Assembly (NCBI GenBank): GCA_020284085.1
Contig: JACEVL010000341.1
Location: 1,367,571 to 1,431,570, forward strand
From: Aporrectodea caliginosa
Lineage: Eukaryota > Annelida > Clitellata > Crassiclitellata > Lumbricidae
Reading direction: 5' to 3'
DNA: 64,000 bases
Within the stretch, counting starts at the first letter, position 1; each line of letters starts with the position of its first letter. Positions 55,948 to 63,459 of the stretch are shown piece by piece. The position numbers were made by a program, and so were the translations under genes. A model generated the notes under the pieces. That model was not told the DNA's origin. It saw only the letters and a list, made by a program, of their open reading frames with translations, and did not search any database.

Positions 55948-56982
55948 CTACAGATCGAATATATCAGATGTCCACGAGTTGAAATTGTTGTCGTAACCCT
56001 TCCACTTTACGAAATATTCGGTTTTGCCGGCGCGCTTGCGACTCTTTAAAACTCGTTCTATTTTGTAAACGTCGTCTTTTTTCAAAATCTGTTGCAACTC
56101 AGGTTCGTAGAATTTACCCTTTAACGTCTCACCGTTAAGATCACGCAGTTCATATGTTATGGGATCGGTTGGTATTCGAGCGATGATTACGAAAATTTCT
56201 TCGGACCAGCTCGGTAAGTATCCCTTCTTGAATGCAATTCTAGCTTTACAAATTCGTACCTTATCACCCACGCTATATCTCCACTTTGCAGGTCGTTTCT
56301 TTTCACCATACAAGCGCGTTCTTATAAGGGCTTCATTTTCCATAGTCACACGACTGGGCGCCATACCAATGCTACGGTGATAAGTGTTGTTATATGAAAG
56401 TAACAAGTCTTGTAAAACATCGACATAGCGATATGTATTCGTGTGAGTAAAATATTTCCACATTTTCGTTTTAAGCGTTCGATTAAATCTTTCGACTATA
56501 GAAGCCTTTATATCGTCATTTTCGCTGGTGTAAAAGCGAATGGCTTTATCGCGCAGCATGGATTGAAAATTTCTATTGAGAAACTCTGTTCCTTTATCTG
56601 TCTGTAAATGTGCAGGGTGTCTATCTACAAGAAACGACTTAAAGGCCTCGGTCAACTCTGTACCGCCCTTTGTTTTCAACGGAATCGCCCATGCGTACTT
56701 GGAAAAAACATCTATACAGGTTAATATGTATTTATTGCCATCGTTATGTTTTGACAATGCAGAAAGATCTACAAGATCAGCCTGCCACAAGTCGTCTATA
56801 CCAACTGTAAAAGTTCTTCGTCGTCTAAAATTTAATCTTACAGGCTTATGTAAAGTGTAAGCGTCCTGTTCGCGCAACCAAGTTTTAATATCGTTATTTT
56901 TAAATTGTCCGTTAACGTGTCTTTGAAAAGTCGACACTCCGCCGAAACTGCCAGCTTGCTTAGGATCGAAATACGATTCCAT
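55948..56982 (-). CDS. Retrovirus-type integrase with C-terminal chromodomain (INT)
   Basis: 344 residues. N-terminal leader GSFGGVSTFQRHV and DAYTLHKPVRLNF precede the RNase-H-like rve core with the acidic triad Asp69 (WQADLVDLS), Asp129 (LQTDKGTEF) and Glu164 (IVERFNRTLK), D-E spacing 34 residues by my count. A chromodomain closes the protein: VYKIERVLKSRKRAG..TEYFVKWKGY, then WTSDIF. It would join element ends to target DNA and produce the 6-bp duplication; the chromodomain may steer it to modified histones. Start is the ATG overlapping the previous stop by one base (TGATG); a GTG five codons earlier is unlikely. Matches the F54H12.3-type proteins of invertebrate genomes. Confidence 0.93.
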   Translation of the reverse strand: MESYFDPKQAGSFGGVSTFQRHVNGQFKNNDIKTWLREQDAYTLHKPVRLNFRRRRTFTVGIDDLWQADLVDLSALSKHNDGNKYILTCIDVFSKYAWAIPLKTKGGTELTEAFKSFLVDRHPAHLQTDKGTEFLNRNFQSMLRDKAIRFYTSENDDIKASIVERFNRTLKTKMWKYFTHTNTYRYVDVLQDLLLSYNNTYHRSIGMAPSRVTMENEALIRTRLYGEKKRPAKWRYSVGDKVRICKARIAFKKGYLPSWSEEIFVIIARIPTDPITYELRDLNGETLKGKFYEPELQQILKKDDVYKIERVLKSRKRAGKTEYFVKWKGYDNNFNSWTSDIFDL

Positions 56983-57638
56983 CAGTACTGTATCCACTTT
57001 GGTAGACTTTCTAGCCTTTCTCGTTTGCGACTCGGTGTAACTGGTGGAGTTTCTTCTGTGGAAGCATTAATATATGCCCAACGATCTTGGTTACCGATTA
57101 GTTCGTGAGGAATATTTGAGTCTTTCAAAGCGTCGGCGAGCTGCCTCCAACCGGTTGGAAGCGAAGACGTCGTTCTTTTTCGGAGCAGATCATTGACCAA
57201 GTCCACGGCATGCGTCTTTGGAATAGTCGCATTCTTCAAAACGAGTTCTCCCTTTGAGTTCCAACGAATATCAGGATTGACATTCATGTGAGTTAACAAC
57301 CTAGAAGCCAGACTTTTCCATTTCTTTGGAACCGATTCCAACACTTCGTGTTCTATAAGTCTCGAATAGTCGACTGATGGTGGTTTAGCACCCTGGGCGG
57401 TGGCGGCGGCGGCGGCCTCTCCCGATTCGAACTTGGTTATAACATTAGGTTTATCCAGATTCAAATAGCGACTTAAACTGTTCGAGTACAATTTTGCTTT
57501 ATCATCGTCTGCAATGTTCCGATGAAGTATCTCGTACATTTCTCCGTCTAATTTCGATAGAGTTTTATCTAGCATAGTTTCCTTCCATTTCTCAATTTGT
57601 CGCGGTTCGACTAAAACCATCTTTTTCGTGTGCTCCAT
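56982..57638 (-). CDS. Element-encoded protein of unknown function, 218 residues
   Basis: Intact, hydrophilic, no membrane segment. N-terminal half looks helical and charged (REIEKWKETML-like text, EMYEILHRNIADDDKAKLYS). A poly-Ala patch near residue 75 comes from a GCC/GGC repeat in the DNA. The C-terminal half has WNSKGELVLKNATIPKTHAV, LPTGWRQLADALKDSNIPHE and ends PPVTPSRKRERLESLPKW, with a possible nuclear signal. Proteins of this look recur in related invertebrate elements as far as I recall; function is not known. Position between a small basic protein and the integrase, with 1-nt junctions on both sides, suggests co-expression with the virion set. Confidence 0.7.
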   Translation of the reverse strand: MEHTKKMVLVEPRQIEKWKETMLDKTLSKLDGEMYEILHRNIADDDKAKLYSNSLSRYLNLDKPNVITKFESGEAAAAATAQGAKPPSVDYSRLIEHEVLESVPKKWKSLASRLLTHMNVNPDIRWNSKGELVLKNATIPKTHAVDLVNDLLRKRTTSSLPTGWRQLADALKDSNIPHELIGNQDRWAYINASTEETPPVTPSRKRERLESLPKWIQY

Positions 57639-57639
57639 A

Positions 57640-57969
57640 CTATATTTTGTTGCTTAGCAGCGTACCGAGGAAGGAAAGCACGGGTGTTAGCAGCGCACCT
57701 AAGAAACCACCAGATTGTACGATTCGTCTCTTAATCTTCTGACGAGTTTTCTTAGAAGTTAATTTTCTGAGCTTCTGTTTGAATCGACTCAGTCTAGTCT
57801 TCTGAGCTTCCTTCAACGGAACATTCCCTTTTAAGACGTTGAGCGCGCATTCGCAAAGACAACACAAGAGAGTCTGTTTGCAATTCTTCATAATCTTTTT
57901 CCTCATTTTGGGTGAAGCTTCTTTAAGCAGCTTCAACTCTAGAAAATTCTTCATCAGCCTTGTTGACAT
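57640..57969 (-). CDS. Small Lys/Arg-rich protein with hydrophobic C-terminus
   Basis: 109 residues. Residues 1-85 are very basic (RFKQKLRKLTSKKTRQKIKR) with a Cys cluster LLCCLCECAL; the end GGFLGALLTPVLSFLGTLLS is a hydrophobic or amphipathic helix. The junction VQSGGF between both parts resembles the NQSGxG motifs in the 134-residue protein and could be a protease site releasing a membrane-active peptide, as adenovirus pVI releases one. That role is inference. The TAG stop is one base before the next ATG. Confidence 0.6.
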   Translation of the reverse strand: MSTRLMKNFLELKLLKEASPKMRKKIMKNCKQTLLCCLCECALNVLKGNVPLKEAQKTRLSRFKQKLRKLTSKKTRQKIKRRIVQSGGFLGALLTPVLSFLGTLLSNKI

Positions 57970-58012
57970 TTTTGCAGTGAATGACGTGACGAAGATTTAC
58001 GTGGTCTTATAT

Positions 58013-58627
58013 TCATTTCCTCATGTAGACATAATGCGTTTCGCCTGGGAATATATTGGTTCTCAATCTACATCTCTCGTCTGATCCAGATGTCAGATCG
58101 ACTAGAAGATAACCGAACGGCACCATAGTCGCATCTGCGAATGCTTCTATCATAAATTGTGATTTTCCAGGAAACATCTGTCTGGCCAAATTTGCAACTT
58201 GCGTTGAATCTCTAACATTCTTGAAAAGAACTAGATAATGTGCATTCAAACTTATCGTTCTCATATGTTTGTTGTTATAAAATAGATTTTGAGTGAGGTA
58301 TAATATAGAAACATTTCTATGGTGACTGATTTTCGTGAATAGCATGGTTACACGCTGGTCCGTCTCAGCCATTAAATCATCCAGCACAAGAAGAGTGCTC
58401 TCTTTTCCATCGAAAATATTCAAATCTGGAAGTCCCTCGTGAAACTGAATTTGTGGATACTTATCAAAAATTTCTTGATAGATGCCATAGCACCACATTA
58501 CTTTATGGATTGTCGGCTTCACCATATGAGGCAAATGATCTATAAAACGCAGAGTAAATTGCGTTTTGCCGCAGCCCGAGGGGCCACTAACTATAGCCGA
58601 GAAAGGATGTGTCCAACTGACGTCCAT
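58013..58627 (-). CDS. Genome-packaging ATPase (A32/FtsK-HerA type)
   Basis: 204 residues. Walker A GPSGCGKT at 15-22, Walker B LLVLDDLM at 79-86 with Asp83-Asp84, and a polar sensor LTQN at 111-114, the order seen in Polinton, virophage and NCLDV packaging ATPases. It would pump element DNA into the particle. Length fits the short Polinton form. First gene of the leftward set; the ATG at 58,627 lies behind a TATA-like sequence at 58,661-58,670, and a 187-bp gap separates it from the divergent RING gene. Confidence 0.88.
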   Translation of the reverse strand: MDVSWTHPFSAIVSGPSGCGKTQFTLRFIDHLPHMVKPTIHKVMWCYGIYQEIFDKYPQIQFHEGLPDLNIFDGKESTLLVLDDLMAETDQRVTMLFTKISHHRNVSILYLTQNLFYNNKHMRTISLNAHYLVLFKNVRDSTQVANLARQMFPGKSQFMIEAFADATMVPFGYLLVDLTSGSDERCRLRTNIFPGETHYVYMRK

Positions 58628-58814
58628 TGTAGAAACTGATAGAAAGTTATAACATGTTCGATTTATATAAGCAGAATGAGAAATACAAACTAAACGTTGA
58701 GCTCTTCCGCTCAGTCATAATAGTATAAGACTTATAACTGTTGATGCATTTAAATGTGAAATTTCAGAAGCCGGTGGTCATTATACGTCGAGTGGTCAAC
58801 GTCGTTACACGAAA
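58628..58814. promoter_or_regulatory. Divergent promoter region of the Polinton-like element
   Basis: The only sizeable spacer inside the element. ATTTATATAAGC at 58,661-58,672 reads as a TATA box in either direction, about 36 bp before the ATPase ATG. Closer to the RING gene, CATAATAGTATAAGACTTATAA (58,715-58,736) offers weaker TATA-like text. It probably drives the leftward set and the RING gene from one control region. Confidence 0.5.
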
Positions 58815-59252
58815 ATGTGTTTTAAGCATGTCAAGGAGGAGCTTAGTCAGATGTTTGAGCAGCCATCGAACGAAGATTGCCAAAGCGGTGTAGACGAAGT
58901 CGATGGGAGTGAAGAGCACATATTAACGACATCTCCGTCGAAAGAAACGAGTCGTATTCAGTGCTGTCAGTTTGATGTGTGTGGAAATTATCACTGTCTG
59001 TGTGAAATTTGTACACCAGAGGTCGAAGGAAACGAAGAGAACTCGAGAGAGCTTCGTCTATCACGTCTTAAGACCGAGAATGAAATGTTTAAGCGTTCTG
59101 TGATTTGTCGAAATTGCAAAATGAATAACGTAGAAATTCTGGCGTTGCCTTGCACACATGTTGTAACCTGTGAAAAATGTGCTGACATTTTAGATAATTG
59201 CCCATTGTGTGATGCGAGAGTTCTCGGAACAGTTCGAATTTACATGGCTTAA
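58815..59252 (+). CDS. RING-finger protein with IAP-type RING, 145 residues
   Basis: The C-terminal 48 residues form a complete C3HC4 RING: Cys98-x2-Cys101-x11-Cys113-x-His115-x3-Cys119-x2-Cys122-x6-Cys129-x2-Cys132, in CRNCKMNNVEILALPCTHVV and CEKCADILDNCPLC, ending GTVRIYMA. Spacing and the terminal G-T-V-R segment match the RING of inhibitor-of-apoptosis (BIRC) proteins, an E3 ubiquitin ligase and dimerisation domain. There is no BIR domain; instead residues 50-66 hold a Cys-rich cluster CCQFDVCGNYHCLCEIC. A role in ubiquitin-dependent control of host death or defence is inference. The gene alone points rightward, ATG in a CGAAAATGT context, and it uses a poly(A) signal inside the right inverted repeat. 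Confidence 0.85.
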   Translation: MCFKHVKEELSQMFEQPSNEDCQSGVDEVDGSEEHILTTSPSKETSRIQCCQFDVCGNYHCLCEICTPEVEGNEENSRELRLSRLKTENEMFKRSVICRNCKMNNVEILALPCTHVVTCEKCADILDNCPLCDARVLGTVRIYMA

Positions 59253-59266
59253 ACTCGTCTTAAAGT

Positions 59267-59955
59267 AGTTTAATGTACTGATGTTGTGTTTCGCTTCAAT
59301 AAAAGATTGATTAAATTCAGGTCTTTTCGTGTTTGAAAGATAGATTATTATAGAGATTGAAAGAGAGCCAATAGTGAGTGTGACGTCAATCCCTAATGAA
59401 GCCCTTATTCTATAATTCACAGAGTTGCAAGCTCATTGGATGCCTGTAGAAACTCCAAAAAGCAATGGCCTATAGTGTAAATGGCTAAGATTGTCTATGA
59501 GGCTATGTGAGTGAAAGGCCCAAAACAATATGCATGTTGATTGCGTGTATTACAAAAACCTCTCAATTTGTGTTTAGGGAATATTCAAAGCCCTTGTGGC
59601 GCCAATGGAGGGGTCTAAATTTGATGTAGGCAGCTGCTGTGGCTCACACCCAAAGGGGTCTAAATTTGATGTTGGCTGCACCTGCTGTGGCTCACACCCA
59701 AACAGAATAGCCTCGTTGGAATGGGGAGGGGTAGGCACACGCACGCCCCACGCGGGCAACCCTTGGCCAAATTTAATGGGTGTCTGTTTTTAGCGGAGGC
59801 CGTGGTCGTTTGACCTTTGAACCTGTATTCGTACCCAAACTGATGTCCAAAACGGGAGTGTAAAAGTGGGTGGGGTATAAATTGAGGTCCAAAACGGGAG
59901 TGTAAATGTGGGTGGGGTATAAATTGAGGTACAAAACGGGGTATTCATAACTACT
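59267..59955 (-). repeat. Polinton right terminal inverted repeat, about 689 bp
   Basis: Complement of 52,215-52,897, with 7 extra bases (CCTCCCC on the minus strand) near 59,716-59,722. Its inner edge contains AGTTTAATGTACTGA, a copy of the last protease codons, although the protease gene is at the other end. Confidence 0.95.
59298..59303 (+). terminator. Polyadenylation signal AATAAA for the RING gene
   Basis: AATAAA 46 bases beyond the RING stop codon, within the inverted repeat copy of the protease 3' UTR. Confidence 0.6.
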
Positions 59956-59961
59956 TGAATC
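59956..59961. repeat. Target site duplication, right (TGAATC)
   Basis: Exact copy of 52,209-52,214, directly after the terminal ...CATAACTACT. Confidence 0.95.
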
Positions 59962-60985
59962 ATATACAAATAAAGATATAAAAATATTGACATTGTGAAG
60001 CTGTCATTAATTCAAATAAAATAAATGCGTGGCATATTTACAATGTGAAACTGCCATAAAATAACAAATAAATAACACTTTAACAATAACGAGGCTGACA
60101 GTTTCCACAAAGTCAACATCTTCTCGTCCAAATACCATCTTGGAAATGAACGCCATATCATTTACATAACTTCCTGTCAACTTTCAGCATAAATCCAATT
60201 CTCAAGTCCTGAAACATTCAACGTGCAACGTCTCTTGCTTCATAAATCAGGCACGTGGGACGTGAAATAATGGGCACGCGCCATCGTATCTCGGTTGTTA
60301 ACCTAGATGGGCGTGACGTGGAATATGGGGTGCTTACCGTTTATCCGCCCACCGTGTACCGTAACTGTCGTTAAGGAAACGTGATGGTCGTAATTTAGCC
60401 GTGCGTCCGTCTTAGTTTATTGCCTTTGCAATGTCGTGCGTATGATTTATATAGCGCTATTTCTGGGCGATAATGGCTCAATAAATCTTCCTATCGAAGA
60501 CTAATCTCAAGGCATTTTAGTCAACCGTCCATGATGATAGAAGGTTAAATTAGGTGGAGTACTAGCTAATATGGGGTAAACGTACTCGTTGAGGGTAAGC
60601 AGTATGTGTAGTACTAATTTGCAATACAGATTATTGATATTGATGGTTAGCAGTAAGTGCAGTATTACTATGCATTAGTCGGCATTGCGTCGACATGCAT
60701 CAGGGAGCTCTGTGTTCCAGTCTTGTGTCGTCGATCGTTTTGCTCTGCAGAAAGTGGTGATATGCAAGTACCACGCTGTCGCACTTCATATCGAATACAT
60801 CGTGTCTTCTCGTGTGTTGGACCGTCCTCTTGAAGCAATCTCCAACTACGCTTAGGTATTGTTGCCTCTGACTCTGTGCTTCATTTGCTAACTGTCTTAA
60901 AATACACTTTTTTAGATCTGCTATAGATAGTCTTTAGATGTAGGTACAGCGCTTTTGCAGCTTACTTAAACATGCGCTATATTCA
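59962..60985. other. No gene seen
   Basis: AT-rich right flank of the element, then unique sequence. A LINE-tail-like TTTATATAGCGCTAT occurs at about 60,449. Nothing else supported. Confidence 0.4.
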
Positions 60986-61300
60986 TTGTCCTCATGCATA
61001 CATGTATGCATACATACAATCTGTCTGTTCCACGTCCTCTCTCTCCTCTCTCCCTCCTTCTCTCTTCCCCCTCTCTCTCCCTATCTCTCCCATGTTTTAA
61101 CAGCAACGATGACCGTGGTTTCAGCAGACGACTTACAGGAAAGAACAGGGACAGGCAGAAAGACAGATACTGACACACACAGACAGATACAGATACAGAT
61201 AACGCCGTCTTTTTATATGCCTGTCTGTCTGTTTTTTTACATCTCTGTCAGTATCTGTCTGTCTGTGTCAGTATCTGTATGTCTGTCTGTCTCTGTTCTT
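60986..61300. repeat. CTCTC and CTGT/CAGA microsatellites
   Basis: CTCTCTCC steps at 61,035-61,090, CAGATACAGATA at 61,180-61,200 and CTGTCTGTCTG at 61,220-61,295. TCAGCAGACGACTTAC at about 61,121 and its complement near 61,308 flank this, giving an inverted arrangement with CAGA on the left and CTGT on the right. Confidence 0.7.
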
Positions 61301-61484
61301 TTCGGTAAGTCGTCGTCTGCTGAAGCAACGGTGGTCATCGTTGCTGTTAATCATTTGTCCTGTCTCCTTCAATTGTCTCCTGGAAGATTCCAATTACCTC
61401 TGTCTATCACTCGGTTAAGCGCTGGACAGAATGCCAACGAGACAGGCGCGAGATGGGGGTAGACATGTCTCTCTATTGCTTAGC

Positions 61485-61990
61485 GAGAGACAGACAGACA
61501 GACAGACAGGTAGGCAGGCAGGCAGACAGACAGAGACAGAGAGAAAGACAAAGAGACAGAGAGACAAGGGCAGACAGTGACAGATACAGTGACAGAGAAA
61601 GAGACACCGAAAATGGTTAAGATATATTGCTTAGTGAGAGAGAGACAGACAGACATACAGACACAGAGACAGACACAGACACAGAGACAGACACAGACAC
61701 AGAGACAGACAGACAGAGACAGAGACAGACAGAGACAGAGACAGACGGACAGACAGACGCAGAGACAGACGCAGAGAGACAGAGACAGACAGAAAGACAA
61801 AGAGACAGAGAGACAAAGGCAGACAGTGACAGATACAGTGACAGAGAAAGAGACACCGAAAAAGGCTAAGATTACTGTAGACAGAAATTTGCATGAGAGG
61901 AAACGAACGGTACAGAAACAGAGACATCGAACACCACAGAAAGAGAGCGAGACAGTCAGACGGACTGACAAGGTCAGAGGCACACACTAA
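61485..61990. repeat. (CAGA)n-type minisatellite with a larger duplication
   Basis: GACAGACAGACAG steps throughout. A ~240-bp block is duplicated: GACAGTGACAGATACAGTGA, then GAAAGAGACACCGAAAA and GGTTAAGAT or GGCTAAGAT, ends at about 61,623 and again at 61,871. Confidence 0.85.
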
Positions 61991-62109
61991 GAGAGCGACA
62001 GGTGTTCATTGATACATCTACAATGTACAAAACGCACTTACAGTCTTACACATTATATACTCACATGCACAAGTGATAACACACAGCTGTAGCAAAACAA
62101 AGACACGCG

Positions 62110-62290
62110 GACATTGTCAGACAGACAGACAGACAGACAGACACACAGACACACAGACAGACAGACAGACACACAGACACACACAGACACGCAGACAGAC
62201 AGACACACATACACACACAGACAGACAAACACACAGACAGACACACAGACACACACACAGACAGACAGACACGCAGACAGACAGTATAAT
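62110..62290. repeat. (CAGA)n/(CACA)n microsatellite
   Basis: CAGACAGACAGACACACAGACACAC steps, ending at TATAATGTATTG. Confidence 0.9.
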
Positions 62291-62781
62291 GTATTGTAAA
62301 GTAATGTAAAAAGTAATTGAACTGATGTAACGTAAGGCTTCGATCCGATGACGGTTATCATCTGCCAACTGGAGCAACGACCATCTTCCATTCTGACAGC
62401 TGCCAAAGGTGAGAAGGGGTCAAAACCGTTTCCATAAAAAATCCTGAAGCCTTGCACGCGACGGTTGTACATTTATTATTTATGGGCCGTTCGCAGGTGG
62501 CGCTAGTTGAGTCAACGACCAAAGCAAGAAACATTCGCATCCAGTGCGGTACGTTTCAATGATCCGCTTAATCGTAAGGTTTAATGGTTATTTCAGTAGT
62601 ATGTCTAATTACATGGGTAAGTGGTATATGTTGATAGTATTGCTCATTTACACGGTTTAATGATAGGCCCTACAGTTTAGTTAAACGGTTCAATGGTATG
62701 GTATTTCAAACGAGCAGGGTCGAAAATTGAGCAGGGTCGAGGCCACATGGTAGCTATAATTATAATAACGTATGTATGTTA
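62291..62781. other. No gene seen
   Basis: Unique sequence between a microsatellite and a DNA-element fragment. Confidence 0.4.
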
Positions 62782-63000
62782 GACTGGTCCAAACTTACAT
62801 GGGGAAATATATTTTTTCAAAATATGCTGCTCCACAAGGCTGCCCCTGTTACACTTGACTAGAAGACTCTGTGTTGAAAGAATTGAAGAGATCTGAGCAT
62901 GTTTAGAGGTCGCTAGGTTTTGACACTTTTTGTAGAAATTGCAAAAATTGCGCATCTGACGCGTTAATAGCTTCATTATGAATTAAAATAAGCACCCATG
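62782..63000. mobile_element. End of the 25.7-kb TA-flanked element, copy 2
   Basis: GTCCAAACTTACATGGGGAAA, GCTGCTCCACAAGGCTGCC and GCATGTTTAGAGGTCGC match the left end at 25,676-25,840 in order and spacing. The matching right end was not found before the window closes, so the copy is truncated or longer. Confidence 0.65.
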
Positions 63001-63459
63001 AACACCAAGCACCATCTTTCTAAATCATGATCAATATGCCAACTGTATTTAAGTAACTAAAAGAATAATAAGCTTATTTACAAATAAAACACTTATTTCA
63101 AGTTCTTTCTGATAGATAAACTGTTGTTGGCTTATAATTAATTTTTAAATTTTGCATGCCACCTTTTCATCACAATTTGTTTCATATCCTAAAATTGTAT
63201 TGTTCAATATTGCTCTGTATGCTGCTAATTTAGCGTGATTCGAGTACTTTTTCGTCTGTGAAGCCAGCCTTGAATATGAAATAAGCTTACAGCACATGTT
63301 TTTTCACTTTCTGCAATAAAAGCTCGTACGTTACAAAACAGCAGCTATGGTGAAACTGGCATCAACAAGGAGTTCCTCACAATGTTGTCTGTTAGGGATG
63401 CCTGACAAACACTTTCTTGGGTCTGGACTCCCAAAAATTGGGCAATCCTGAGGAATTTC

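Larger units (their letters stand above)
52215..59955. mobile_element. Polinton/Maverick-like element without DNA polymerase, 7,741 bp
   Basis: Complete element bounded by a 6-bp target duplication and inverted repeats starting AGTAGTTATGAATACC. Eight genes face left (ATPase, two small basic proteins, integrase, minor capsid, small basic protein, major capsid, protease order mixed as listed) and one RING gene faces right. The integrase and major capsid proteins correspond, from memory, to the F54H12.3- and F54H12.2-type proteins of invertebrates. Typical Polintons are 15-20 kb and carry a protein-primed DNA polymerase B; this one has no room for it. All frames are open and the outer ~565 bp of both repeats differ only by a 7-bp indel, so insertion was recent. 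Confidence 0.95.

Noticed and set aside
53284..56860. Plus-strand frames of 67-129 codons inside the Polinton-like element
   Set aside because: Antisense shadows of intact capsid, protease and integrase genes.
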